DNA of 64,000 bases. It comes from PNON01 sp964387025. GTDB lineage: Bacteria; Chloroflexota; Anaerolineae; Anaerolineales; Anaerolineaceae. The translations under genes were made by a program, and so were the position numbers. Shown piece by piece: positions 56,501 to 64,000 of this stretch. The first letter of the stretch is position 1; the number at the start of each line of letters is the position of its first letter. The notes under the pieces were generated by a model. It worked only from the letters and a program-made list of their open reading frames with translations, was not told where the DNA came from and made no database searches. Location: assembly GCA_964387025.1 (NCBI GenBank), contig CAYLUZ010000011.1, forward strand, positions 7,513 to 71,512, written 5' to 3'.

Positions 56501-57230
56501 CTAATAATGAATTGTTTTTAGCTAAAGGGTTTATTTCAAAAGGATTTTGTACAAATTCGGGATCTCGATACCAATAATAAGCAAGTAGATCTGCCGCTTC
56601 CGTTAAATCCTTTAAAGTTGACCAAGGTATATGTTCATTAAGAACATCTCTAACAACTTCTATTGTTGATGCTATTTGAATCTGTCGATGCATGACTTCA
56701 GCAGAATTTCCAAATTCTACCTCTTGTACTGTACCTATTAATTGTTTAGTCATCTCTTCAATTGTTTTATTCGGATCGAGATAGGCAGAAGAAATAAAAC
56801 TATGCGTCTGTCTAATATCTGGGTTTTGGTCTATTTCGGAAGTATTTTCTACATAGGATTGGAGAAAACTAGCTAATTTATAAACATAATTTGAATCAAA
56901 TGAATACCTGTTTTGTAAATCAATCAACATAATTTCCCGTGCAGACTGATCAACTTTATAAATCCCTTCACCGATAGATGAACAGAGTGGGGAGAGGAGG
57001 AAATCAGATTCAGCTATCCATGGAATATTCTCATTATCCAAAAAATTTATGCGAATTAAATTGATCAATTCAGGCGTAAGAAACAATGGAAATGCTGCAT
57101 GGCAAGCTAGCAGAGAATGTAAAGAACCAAAAGAGTTTTCGAATGACACATATTTTTCAATCGCCTCCTCCGGAGATGTCCATTGCTGGCGAATTATTTT
57201 TTGGAAATTTGACTGCTTTATTGGGAGCAT
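53559..57230 (-). CDS. 1223-aa fusion: N-terminal conflict-system-type domain, HEAT, pentapeptide repeats, TPR, HEAT, four S1 domains
   Basis: Domains read in order: a helical N-terminus (about 1-260) with HAAFPLFLTPELINLI and DFLLSPLCSSIGEGIY, a pattern I recall beside vWA-MoxR modules; HEAT repeats (about 270-400); pentapeptide repeats (about 425-575, such as ADLTGAKLNDCNLQGANL); three to four TPRs (about 600-755); a second HEAT pair (about 757-830); and four S1 RNA-binding domains (about 850-1190, with GFVPSSQIS, GLVHISEISWDRI and GLIHISELSEKRI) as in ribosomal protein S1. G+C rises from about 30-35% before to about 45-55% after the TPR end (near 54960), so the HEAT-2/S1 part seems recently joined. 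It ends the six-gene operon, 15 bp after the vWA gene. A role on ribosomes or mRNA is inferred. Confidence 0.85.
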   Translation of the reverse strand: MLPIKQSNFQKIIRQQWTSPEEAIEKYVSFENSFGSLHSLLACHAAFPLFLTPELINLIRINFLDNENIPWIAESDFLLSPLCSSIGEGIYKVDQSAREIMLIDLQNRYSFDSNYVYKLASFLQSYVENTSEIDQNPDIRQTHSFISSAYLDPNKTIEEMTKQLIGTVQEVEFGNSAEVMHRQIQIASTIEVVRDVLNEHIPWSTLKDLTEAADLLAYYWYRDPEFVQNPFEINPLAKNNSLLVNFLGKINRYRQNKVKISTLESKISSLDKKVRLSAVMELGKLSNLSIKPLLRKAIYDKDREVRKQAILNLGNYQDEETISLLSSLLTDEDQDIRGTVLKILGSFNIPNVIPDIFKLVSVNDESGQVASTIITELWLKSIHFRYIIDNLIKQVELNDNGIKLLIRLVGSDVDLNNSIFHIFRQNNSDLSHAVMNNVNLNGIELEGLRLKYASFENTTLEAVNLSGADLTGAKLNDCNLQGANLRKATFRKADLSRSNLSKSDLSYCTLTEALLIKTTLIDTILEYCDLSSAYFQNADLLGADLTGADLRATSFIDTNLFGCNLTYAKFDKDTVIDEKYRTQANSSTTKIKISNSEEISELNERVLKFPENPQLLLARSKAKQRINLYDEAIGDASRAIELKQNSWEAYFTRGLLYKEIKNFVKAKDDFNSARVLDPNNPETYYELGNTYVKMDRYKEAIYEYKKAVTLDFKNSNAHLGLGDAYIYLKDYDLATIQYQQVISLDLEKQPDSIIKYKAVKSLVEIGFATRKIEPLIAILNDQETAVRKIAAEALGKIGDTHAIEPLLAAVNDKEEAVREIVKDALERLKGIKPARQLKNQENETPIVGETRKGTIASIGARQILVSIGTKSEGVITGKEFEAIPIEVLKTMAVGEEIDVYVINPEDKNGDVVLSYIHARDEANWKDAEEKEASGAIFNSEIIGYNKGGLLVMLGGLHGFVPSSQISLTRRAGMTSDNPAQKWSKMVGDTITVRVIEVDRERRRLILSERAASTETRESVKDRILEELKEGEVRTGRVTNLVSFGAFVNINGADGLVHISEISWDRINSPNDVLWIGEEVKVKIISIDREKRRIGLSIRRLQDDPWINQVSHFQVGQLVEGKITKLAKFGAFARLEGDIEGLIHISELSEKRIAHPNEVLIEGDVVTLRVQKIDSENHRIGLSLRRVDSPFYTELDWHYMVDEQKISLEEEKTDNPNTPQELSE

Positions 57231-57245
57231 TTTGGTATAAATTCC

Positions 57246-58358
57246 TTAATGCGTTTGACCACTTAATAGATTTTTTATAATGTCCAACATTCCACTTCGA
57301 GTAAATGAGAACATTGGTACTAATAAAGAAATATCTTCAGCGGTTGTTGAAACCCAACGCTCACTTGGTACTGGATTGAGCCAGGCATAATGATTGGTAT
57401 ATTCTTTAATATAATTAATAAATATTTCAGTCTTCATAATGCGTTCCTTCCTGAAGCTCCCTCTTGCAGCACCTCCATCGCTAATCACTAAGATTCCATT
57501 ATCCTTACCGTAAATAGACAATACATCTTCTAGAGCAATCCAATTTCCTAATTTTGGGTTAGGTGATAAGAAGCCATTGGGGTAATTATGAAAATAATAT
57601 GTAAAAATATGATCATGAAGTCCACTTAAATTTAAACTCTCAATTAGTAGATTTACCAATAAATTAAAAGGATACATTGATCCATAAATATCTTGAATAA
57701 TAAGTAATTTCGCTTGATTTTTTCTTCTCTGTTTGTAAATAGCCTTTAGGAAAACACCATTTTTACAAATATCTGAGATTGTTACCGCAATATCAAAGTC
57801 AATTACTGGTCCCATTGGTTTTAATTTTCGATAATGCCGCCATATACTTGCTAAATCCCTTTTACTTAATGGTAGGCGAGGTGTGAGTTGAAAAGTTTCT
57901 TTTATTTTTGGGCTGCAAGCTTCCTTTTCCTCAGAAATTTTTTTGCTAAGGGGGATAGATCTTAAGTGAAATTCATTTGATGCAGGCTTAGGTTGATCGT
58001 TCATATTCCAATAATCCATTAATGAATTTTTTTCAGGTCTTCCATTACTAGTTCCAGTAGAATCTCCGTTCCTTCCGTTCGATGTGTGAATTGGTTGAGT
58101 GATTAGTCTAGGTTTAACAAAAATTTGAAATGCATTATCAAATGTAATTTGATCATCTATAGATTTAACCCAAAGAAGTCTACATGAAAAATATATATCA
58201 TCAATATTCTCAAGTCCTCTCCCTGATCGTAATATATCCAATGCCACGAGATAATCCCCCACACCTAGCGGAAATCCTGACCGGCGAAGATATGAAAAAA
58301 ATGGAAATATTAGTCCTTCAGAATTCATCATTGGTAACTGTCTACCAACTTTTATCAT
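57246..58358 (-). CDS. vWA protein of CoxE-like type, partner of MoxR
   Basis: A 370-aa protein. The N-terminal part (FPFFSYLRRSGFPLGVGDYL through LLWVKSIDDQITFDNAFQIF) is typical of CoxE-like vWA proteins. The vWA fold begins near residue 215 with LLIIQDIYGSMYPFNLLVN, where the metal-site DxSxS reads D223-I-Y225-G-S227: the first Ser is replaced by Tyr. A second acidic element (ILVISDGGAARGS) follows. The gene overlaps the MoxR gene by 17 bp. MoxR/vWA pairs work as AAA+ remodelling machines. The start at 58358 is uncertain; ATGs at 58331/58328 are alternatives. Confidence 0.85.
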   Translation of the reverse strand: MIKVGRQLPMMNSEGLIFPFFSYLRRSGFPLGVGDYLVALDILRSGRGLENIDDIYFSCRLLWVKSIDDQITFDNAFQIFVKPRLITQPIHTSNGRNGDSTGTSNGRPEKNSLMDYWNMNDQPKPASNEFHLRSIPLSKKISEEKEACSPKIKETFQLTPRLPLSKRDLASIWRHYRKLKPMGPVIDFDIAVTISDICKNGVFLKAIYKQRRKNQAKLLIIQDIYGSMYPFNLLVNLLIESLNLSGLHDHIFTYYFHNYPNGFLSPNPKLGNWIALEDVLSIYGKDNGILVISDGGAARGSFRKERIMKTEIFINYIKEYTNHYAWLNPVPSERWVSTTAEDISLLVPMFSFTRSGMLDIIKNLLSGQTH

Positions 58359-59391
58359 TTATTAATAAAAAAGCTTCCATATCACTTTGATTCTTAATCA
58401 AAGCTCCGATGAATGGGAGATTAACAATAGGAGTTATTTCCAAAACCTCTATACTAAGGTTGCCCTTCTCCAATTGGTATTCAAGTATCTCTATCCAATC
58501 GATCAACTCGCTTGTACTTGGCATTTTACGCCACTTGAAAGTTCGGTTATTTCGAAGATCCCAAAATTTCCGTAAGGCAATAGTAAAGAGAGGTGTAAGA
58601 TCCTTTTTGAAATGTTCTTTCATTATTAATGAAAGTTGGTCGATATTTGGAAATGGAATAAAGTAATACAGACAGCGCCGTAAGAAAGGTGCAGGTAACT
58701 CTTTTTCACGATTACTTGTAATAATAACAAATGGTAAGAACATTCTGCGAGAATCTCTGGATCCAATGCCTAAGGCATCAAATTTCATATTCGGAACTTC
58801 ATTTACTTGAAATTGTAACCTATCTAATACTTGTAATAAATCATTTGGAAAGTCGATATCTGCTTTGTCGATTTCATCAATTAGAACAACTGATGGAACA
58901 TCATCCATCGATAACTTGATTGCTTCTCCCAATTGTCCAAGGGAAACATAATTGATTTTAGATAAAAATGGGGGGGTAGTATCGTTTTCCAATCCATTAC
59001 GAGGTATAGAATCTTTTCCCTCATTTGATCTCCCTTTGTCTATATTTCGAATAACATTTTGTTCTTGAATATCATATAAACGTCTAAGTGAATCGAAAGA
59101 ATATAAAAATTCCTGCGCTTGGCTCGATGATCTTACATAAATTTCTTTTATCGGAAATCCAAGTTCGTAAGCTACTGCATATGCAAGTCTTGTCTTACCT
59201 GTACCAGGTTCGCCTTCAAGTAATAATGGCCGTCTCAAGTATAGTGCCATATTAACAGCTTTTTTAAGTTCTTCTGAAACATAATAAGACTCCGGTTGAT
59301 CCCATTTGTTTGGAAATGCATTGGGATTCTGATTTCCATTTCCTATGTATTCGCGGTCTGGAATAAATCTTTGGGATTTTATTTTACTCAT
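58342..59391 (-). CDS. MoxR-family AAA+ ATPase
   Basis: A 349-aa AAA+ ATPase: Walker A LLLEGEPGTGKTRLA (about residues 57-71), Walker B VVLIDEIDKADIDF (about 166-179), sensor 1 VIITSNREKELP and arginine-finger-like FLRRCLYYF, then a lid domain. It should power remodelling of a partner through the vWA protein. The ATG at 59391 overlaps the previous stop codon (ATGA), giving translational coupling; the longer frame (to 59553) overlaps the upstream gene heavily and is rejected. Confidence 0.92.
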   Translation of the reverse strand: MSKIKSQRFIPDREYIGNGNQNPNAFPNKWDQPESYYVSEELKKAVNMALYLRRPLLLEGEPGTGKTRLAYAVAYELGFPIKEIYVRSSSQAQEFLYSFDSLRRLYDIQEQNVIRNIDKGRSNEGKDSIPRNGLENDTTPPFLSKINYVSLGQLGEAIKLSMDDVPSVVLIDEIDKADIDFPNDLLQVLDRLQFQVNEVPNMKFDALGIGSRDSRRMFLPFVIITSNREKELPAPFLRRCLYYFIPFPNIDQLSLIMKEHFKKDLTPLFTIALRKFWDLRNNRTFKWRKMPSTSELIDWIEILEYQLEKGNLSIEVLEITPIVNLPFIGALIKNQSDMEAFLLINDKSW

Positions 59392-60554
59392 TGCATCCTT
59401 CCTTTTTGAAGCCCTTGAAGAGCTTCCTCCATCGCACGATAAGTTGCTGAAGGATCTCCACGGGAGTTTTCCAATTTGCGTTCGAGGTATTTTATACTGG
59501 CTGTAATGTCTGCTGTTATTACACTTTCCTTTTTTAATATTTTCATAAACCAATTCTTGGTATAGTTCTGATTAAATGATTGTATATCTGGCAGGATATC
59601 TGAATTGTCAATTGCTATTGATTCTCCAAACAAATTCGCCCAGACTAATACCAGAAGACGATCTTTTTTTTGAAGAGATGGTAAATATTTTTGTTGAGTT
59701 TTTTGCATAAATTGTTTTCCAATCTGAGTTATTTGACTACTTGGTATCTCCTTATTAAAGATGAATAAAACACAATCTCTTGCATTTTTATCCTCAAAAA
59801 TATCTTCTAGTTGGAGACCATCGTAAACTTTTGCAATTCTTTGTTCAATTACTGAAATCTCTTGGTCTATATTAACTAAATCAGATTGAGTAATCCAAAT
59901 ATCTAATGCATATACATCGCTTCTTGCTAAAGACTCTTCTATTGTCTCAACCAATCTTGGCTTCAGGTAACTTGCCAGAATATGGTGATCACCAAAAATT
60001 GTAAAAGAAAATATTCTATTATTTGGAAAATTTTGCAATCTATCGGAAAATTTACTAATTTGATTTACTAAGTCGAATTTAAGAAGAATCGCATCATAAT
60101 CAATTTTATAACGGGTAGATAAATCTTGAGTATTAGAAAAAAGATTCCTTCTCTCTAACAATACTTCAACTTGCTTTGAAGAGGCAGCCTCTGGTTTTCC
60201 AGTAGATTCCCATTTCTCATATCGACTAATTACTGTGCTAAATACTTCTCTTTGCTCTTCCGATAATGACATTACACTATCAACGATTTTTATGTAATAT
60301 TCTAATAAAATGATTAAAGCAAGCTTATTTTTTGAGGGGAAAGGAATATATTGTTTAATCAATTCCGGATATAGGATTTCAAAATATTGGACTGTGTTCC
60401 CAGATCTGTTGCAATCCGTTAATGAATCGAGACCTGCAGTTATTAATATGCTTTTCCTGTGATTTTCATCATGCGTCTGAAATAAACTTATTTTAACTAA
60501 GTTTTCTTGCAACATAATGATTTGGCTGGGTTCAATGAAATGATTAATGCACAT
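59388..60554 (-). CDS. Unknown protein with N-terminal effector-associated-type domain
   Basis: A 388-aa protein. Residues about 12-98 (LQENLVKISLFQTHDENHRK, then SILITAGLDSL and KLALIILLEYYIKI) have the pattern of the effector-associated domains (EADs) described for NTP-dependent conflict systems, small helical adaptors thought to pair with identical domains. The remainder (about 100-388) is alpha/beta with SDVYALDIWITQSDL and CVLFIFNKEIPSSQI; I do not recognise it, but its place beside MoxR and vWA suggests a VMAP-like linker role. It lies 5 bp after the preceding gene. Confidence 0.6.
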   Translation of the reverse strand: MCINHFIEPSQIIMLQENLVKISLFQTHDENHRKSILITAGLDSLTDCNRSGNTVQYFEILYPELIKQYIPFPSKNKLALIILLEYYIKIVDSVMSLSEEQREVFSTVISRYEKWESTGKPEAASSKQVEVLLERRNLFSNTQDLSTRYKIDYDAILLKFDLVNQISKFSDRLQNFPNNRIFSFTIFGDHHILASYLKPRLVETIEESLARSDVYALDIWITQSDLVNIDQEISVIEQRIAKVYDGLQLEDIFEDKNARDCVLFIFNKEIPSSQITQIGKQFMQKTQQKYLPSLQKKDRLLVLVWANLFGESIAIDNSDILPDIQSFNQNYTKNWFMKILKKESVITADITASIKYLERKLENSRGDPSATYRAMEEALQGLQKGRMQ

Positions 60555-60559
60555 AGTAT

Positions 60560-61639
60560 TTATTTATTCATAAGATTTTCGAGTTTTTCCCAGTCATCGC
60601 TTTGGTCCTTATTCCATGTTGGATTTGGCCGTTGTAGTATTTGATATAAAGAACGAATTGGAGTTCTTTCACTCACTCCTTCCAAACCTAATTCTTGAAG
60701 TTCTGCTTCAATTTTTGAATAAATTATTTTGCGATCTTGTTTTACAATATCTGGACTACGTGCTATGGCTACCTTTATTGCAATCAGCAATTCTTTCGCT
60801 TGATCTTGTTGTGAACTTATTATTGCATCTTGTGCACGACTCACAAGTTCCTTTAGCGAAGAAATCGCTTCCCAGTCTTGCTCTAAACGTTTTTCAATAC
60901 GGAAAAGCATATAACTATAACCAGTTAATGGGAGAGGTTTTGTATCAGGACCCGAATTTATCATTAGACTATCATCTATTACTCTGAGGTCTTTTGAATC
61001 GAAATCACTATCTTTTGCATATATTATGGCAAAATATCCTGGTTTTAAATCATTTGATCCTCCACCACCCGCAGAAGAAAAGGTTTGTTGAAAGCCAACT
61101 TCCATTCTGCTTTTGCCTTCATTAAATAATATTTCAATACCACTATATAGTGGGTCTATAATATTAATTACGGTGGATAATTCAGGCACAGGTAAAAGAC
61201 GAGAAAATTGTTCCATTATTTTAACAAATGATCCAATTAGATTATTTGCTTCCATGCTAAATAAACCGGCTTGAAATTCAATTACCCCCCTTGTAAAAGG
61301 AAAAAGAGGGGTTAATTCAAAGTTTTGAGAAATAACAGTATTTAAATCTCTTTTTGTTATTCCCTTAAAGAAATCAACACTAGCAATATAAGGGATTGTT
61401 ATTTTTTTGTTCTTATATATATAACGTGTTGCGGTATAAACTACTGGATAACGATCTTTTAACCATTCAACCTCTTTTGCAAGCCGCATTTCCACTAACC
61501 AGAGTTTACAGTAAGCAGTTCCTTCTGATATTGGATTTGCGTCAAAATTAACATCTAATTGATCTGGTTGAAGAAAAGGTGTTTTGTATTTATGACCTTC
61601 ATCATTAATTTTTTTCGATAGTCGTTCCCACATATTCAT
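60560..61639 (-). CDS. Unknown protein of the vWA-MoxR operon
   Basis: A 359-aa protein with no domain I can name. It is soluble, with a beta-rich N-terminal part (LWLVEMRLAKEVEWLKDRYP, YPVVYTATRYIYKNKK), a Gly-rich loop (SSAGGGGSNDLKPGYFAIIY, about residue 200) and a helical C-terminus (SLKELVSRAQDAIISSQQDQ). TAGGAGG places the start at 61639; the ATG at 61633 is also possible. It is the second gene of the operon, 17 bp after the protease gene. Confidence 0.65.
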   Translation of the reverse strand: MNMWERLSKKINDEGHKYKTPFLQPDQLDVNFDANPISEGTAYCKLWLVEMRLAKEVEWLKDRYPVVYTATRYIYKNKKITIPYIASVDFFKGITKRDLNTVISQNFELTPLFPFTRGVIEFQAGLFSMEANNLIGSFVKIMEQFSRLLPVPELSTVINIIDPLYSGIEILFNEGKSRMEVGFQQTFSSAGGGGSNDLKPGYFAIIYAKDSDFDSKDLRVIDDSLMINSGPDTKPLPLTGYSYMLFRIEKRLEQDWEAISSLKELVSRAQDAIISSQQDQAKELLIAIKVAIARSPDIVKQDRKIIYSKIEAELQELGLEGVSERTPIRSLYQILQRPNPTWNKDQSDDWEKLENLMNK

Positions 61640-61656
61640 AATTCCTCCTATAATTT

Positions 61657-62598
61657 TCAATATTCGTAGAAGCTACTAATGACGTCATCGTATACTGCAT
61701 GGATGGGTAAACCTTCACTTAATTCTCCTTTGGTTCTCAAAGATTTTCCTCGATGAATCGCTACCAATTCCCAGTTTTTAGAAAATATAGGCCCACCGGA
61801 AGCTCCTTCACTCGTATTGAGATTATGAATAATATAATCGCTACCTACCTGTACAATTTCTCCATTATCAGAGAGATCAATAGGTCCTTTTGGAGGGTAA
61901 TATAGAATATGGACCGGCTCGCCAGTATTTATTTCAATTTTTCTTAGAGGAATTTGAGCCTGGCTTTTATGATTAGATAATTTAAAAATAATCAAATCAT
62001 ATTTTGGTGTCCCACCTCTATAGACAATTTGATCGAAATCTAATTCGACTATATATCCTTCACTTTCACTTCGGTTATCCCAGTTAATATGATATCCCAT
62101 TCTAACCCATGCACGATTAATTCGTGATTTTGTTATTATATGTTTACAAGTAAGTACATAATTATCGGTTGTTAATATCCCAGTTCCGATTGTTTCCTTA
62201 TTTTCATTTTCTATTCCTACTACTGCATTCCGTACTGACAAGTAATTAACCCGTTTCTTAATATCAATCAGTATTGTTGAAAATAAATCAAAGTCCTGCT
62301 CAATAAATCCATAGTTTTCCACTCCGGTATCATAAAAATAATCAAATAATTTTATCAAATCATGTTTTTCTAATGATTTTTCCGAAAGTGGTTTTGATAT
62401 TAAAAGTGAAACTAGATTTGTTGCAAAATCAATAGGACTATCATCAACTTTTAGCTGAGGGAGAACTAATCCTGCATTATTTAGAATTGCAGAACGGATA
62501 TAGGCAGTATTTTTATTATTCCCAAATCGAACCATTCCATTTAATAAGGATGTGCGTATTTCAGGTATCTCAATAACTCGTTCTGGGTTCATATTCAT
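61657..62598 (-). CDS. Trypsin-like serine protease with N-terminal adaptor-like domain
   Basis: A 313-aa protein. Residues about 125-313 form a chymotrypsin-fold protease with a complete triad: His153 in VLTCKHII, Asp201 in YDLIIFKL and Ser267 in EGASGGPIF. No signal peptide, so it acts inside the cell. The first 110 residues are helical (RSAILNNAGLVLPQLKVDDS, SLLISKPLSEKSLEKHDLIK), resembling an effector-associated domain. It begins the six-gene operon. The start (62598, after GAGGG) is not certain; 62607 and 62592 are alternatives. As in other conflict systems, the protease would be the effector released or activated by the MoxR/vWA machine. Confidence 0.85.
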   Translation of the reverse strand: MNMNPERVIEIPEIRTSLLNGMVRFGNNKNTAYIRSAILNNAGLVLPQLKVDDSPIDFATNLVSLLISKPLSEKSLEKHDLIKLFDYFYDTGVENYGFIEQDFDLFSTILIDIKKRVNYLSVRNAVVGIENENKETIGTGILTTDNYVLTCKHIITKSRINRAWVRMGYHINWDNRSESEGYIVELDFDQIVYRGGTPKYDLIIFKLSNHKSQAQIPLRKIEINTGEPVHILYYPPKGPIDLSDNGEIVQVGSDYIIHNLNTSEGASGGPIFSKNWELVAIHRGKSLRTKGELSEGLPIHAVYDDVISSFYEY

Positions 62599-62607
62599 TG
62601 CCCTCAT

Positions 62608-63615
62608 TTTTTATGTGTCACTTGGGAACTCAGAAACACCCCCAGCATTTAAATTATATACCTAACAAAAAATATCAACTTAAATTAGGACCAAGAATTA
62701 GTTATCGATTTATCCATGGTCATAAGAAGTTGGAACCGGCATGAAATCTGAGGAATTGAGAAATGTTACTTGGAGCAAATTTTGAAAACATTGAGCCTTT
62801 GCGAATGCAAGAACACTCAATGATGAATATGTTAGTAATGATATTTTGGGATAAATTGTACCATTTGATATCATTGAAACCTATTGTTGAAACTGTTCAT
62901 TATATACAGTCAGAAGATTATTGCAAGTATTTCCTTGAAAAGGAAAAATAGAATCAACGAATTCAAATTATTCAATATTTTACCATTAGATTGTTTCACT
63001 TTCCAAACAAAACCAAATTTATACTAATTGAAATCTTATGTTAGTAATCACTAATTCTCCGGTAGCTTCGATTATTATATGCTTATCAATAGGTTCATAT
63101 TTACCAAGTCGTGTAATGTCGATATTGTACGAATAAACTTACTGTTTCCTGCCTTTTGATGTTTTCCTATATATGTCTCTGAAATGAAATCTATATCAAT
63201 ATTAGTACTATGAGCTTATTGAAATCGGGCTAATATATCTGTCCCTCATTATAGCGATTTAAGGTTAGAAGGATTGAATGTGTAATCAATATCATTTCCT
63301 TTATGAATATTGTAGTGATCTATACATCTATGAAAAGCGATGTACCTCTCTTGCTCAATATTTTTTCCAATGATTATTCAATTCATTCCAAGAAAATATA
63401 ATCCTAAAATCTAATTATTATTTATCATAGTTTTGCTCCGGTTATTGTTATGATAAATTATTATTTTGAACTGTATATTAATACTTTAATGTAGCTAATA
63501 ATTACACAACATTACACTTGACGGATTATGGTTTGTAAGTTTCTTCTATGTAATGTAAATTACATGGGAGATACTATTCGTTAATCGTTGATAACATCTT
63601 GATAGCACATCTAGG
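62608..63615. other. Island end without a recognised gene
   Basis: A 1.0-kb AT-rich stretch between the protease gene and tRNA-His, where an integrase would be expected. The longest open frame (62763-62951, plus strand, 62 aa) has no ribosome site or family match. No integrase fragment was recognised. The operon promoter must lie here, near 62600-62700, but no clear hexamers were found. Confidence 0.5.
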
Positions 63616-63688
63616 GGTGGCTGATGGGGGTCGAACCCACAACAACTTGATCCACAGTCAAGCACTCTGCCATTGAGCTACAGCCACC
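63616..63688 (-). tRNA. tRNA-His (anticodon GTG)
   Basis: A complete cloverleaf. The acceptor stem GTGGCTG/CAGCCAC is joined by the extra G-1 opposite C73 that marks tRNA-His. The D-arm TAGCTCAATGGCAGAGTG, anticodon stem-loop CTTGACTGTGGATCAAG with GTG at 63653-63655, and T-arm GTGGGTTCGACCCCCAT follow. CCA is not encoded. Its nucleotides 32-72 are repeated at 49590, so it served as the integration site of the island. Confidence 0.95.
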
Positions 63689-63733
63689 ATGAGAGTAAAA
63701 TTTTATCACACTGGCAGAAGGATGGCAAGAATC

Positions 63734-64000
63734 TTATGAACCACCTTTGAGAGTTCCCAACGCACTTTCTAATCTCTCAATTACAACTTCCTTTCCAATA
63801 ATATCTGTCGATTCAAATAAAGGTGGGCTTACTTTTTGCCCGGTAATTGCCATTCTTAAAATTCCGAATGCCTGACCAGCTGACCAGCCTTCTTTTTCAA
63901 TTACCTCACGCATTTCCGGTTCAGTTAGTTTTGTTTTTAATTCAGGTAATTTACTAAAAACATTTATTGTTTTTTCAACCACCATGGCTGATTCTTCCCT
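63734..64000 (-). CDS. gltX: Glutamyl-tRNA synthetase, C-terminal end (partial)
   Basis: Partial; the gene runs off the right edge, as the frame stays open to 64000 before the ATG at 63985. The 88 residues visible match the C-terminal anticodon-binding domain of GltX: EKEGWSAGQAFGILRMAITG, then KVSPPLFESTDIIGKEVVIE. The stop is at 63734, about 45 bp from tRNA-His. This is chromosomal backbone to the right of the island. Confidence 0.85.
   Translation of the reverse strand, partial: REESAMVVEKTINVFSKLPELKTKLTEPEMREVIEKEGWSAGQAFGILRMAITGQKVSPPLFESTDIIGKEVVIERLESALGTLKGGS

Noticed and set aside
59392..59553. Longer N-terminus for the MoxR protein
   Set aside because: It would overlap the preceding gene by over 160 bp, while the ATG at 59391 has a perfect ATGA overlap with its stop codon.
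61680..61690. A further GACGTC-type operator copy
   Set aside because: It is a chance match inside the protease coding sequence and lacks the GTTGTWAT half and a promoter.
62763..62951. 62-aa open frame near the tRNA
   Set aside because: No ribosome site or recognisable sequence; consistent with random AT-rich open frame.
1..64000. CRISPR arrays, insertion sequences or rRNA genes
   Set aside because: No regular spaced repeats, transposase motifs or rRNA-like sequence were seen on reading through the window.

Overview
The window is an AT-rich (roughly 37-40% G+C by eye) bacterial chromosome segment. The gene families point to an anaerobic, carbohydrate-scavenging member of Chloroflexota, class Anaerolineae: a MalT-like ATPase/SARP regulator, many Gfo/Idh, TIM-barrel isomerase, URO-D and PHP paralogs, and large family-5 solute-binding lipoproteins. 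That assignment is inference from family content; no marker-gene search was possible.

Region 1 (about 0.1-44.9 kb) is a catabolic supercluster. After a large regulator (minus strand) come an oxidoreductase/ThuA pair and a GntR-UTRA repressor that heads an operon for a PotABCD-type ABC importer with a lipoprotein binding protein. A first GDPD (glycerophosphodiester phosphodiesterase) and a PHP hydrolase follow. A minus-strand run of 13 genes (31451 down to 15420) holds a second GDPD, two AraL/NagD-like HAD phosphatases, four TIM-barrel/PHP-type enzymes, an FGGY kinase with an in-frame TGA, an AraM-like sn-glycerol-1-phosphate dehydrogenase, an aldose-epimerase-like protein, a GH38 alpha-mannosidase, a fucose/arabinose-isomerase-like protein and a URO-D protein. 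A plus-strand family-5 (Opp/Dpp) importer operon follows, then two more GDPDs, a GpsA-like glycerol-3-phosphate dehydrogenase, another URO-D protein, an RpiB-like isomerase and one more TIM-barrel isomerase. Three promoters (GntR operon, GDPD-1, GDPD-2 operon) carry the same 15-bp core directly after a TATAAT box, so one regulon probably controls import and breakdown of glycerophosphodiester- or polyol-phosphodiester-type compounds. Both enantiomers of glycerol phosphate appear to be covered (G1P by AraM-like, G3P by GpsA-like).

Region 2 (about 45-49.3 kb) is ordinary: a CAP/LysM surface protein, a gluconokinase and a GH38-like DUF5054 protein.

Region 3 (49590-63616) is a genomic island bounded by a 41-bp exact direct repeat of the 3' part of tRNA-His; the intact tRNA is at the right end, next to the 3' end of gltX. 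The island has no recognisable integrase. It holds a nucleotidyltransferase-fold protein with an exonuclease (about 45-50% G+C), flanked by a direct repeat of about 80 bp, a 62-aa protein plus a decayed copy, and a compact six-gene minus-strand operon. That operon encodes a trypsin-like protease, two unfamiliar proteins (one with an apparent effector-associated domain), a MoxR AAA+ ATPase, a CoxE-like vWA protein and a 1223-aa HEAT/pentapeptide/TPR/HEAT/four-S1 fusion. It resembles the vWA-MoxR ternary conflict systems, with an unusual S1 (translation-type) module, and is the best candidate for a poorly described system here.
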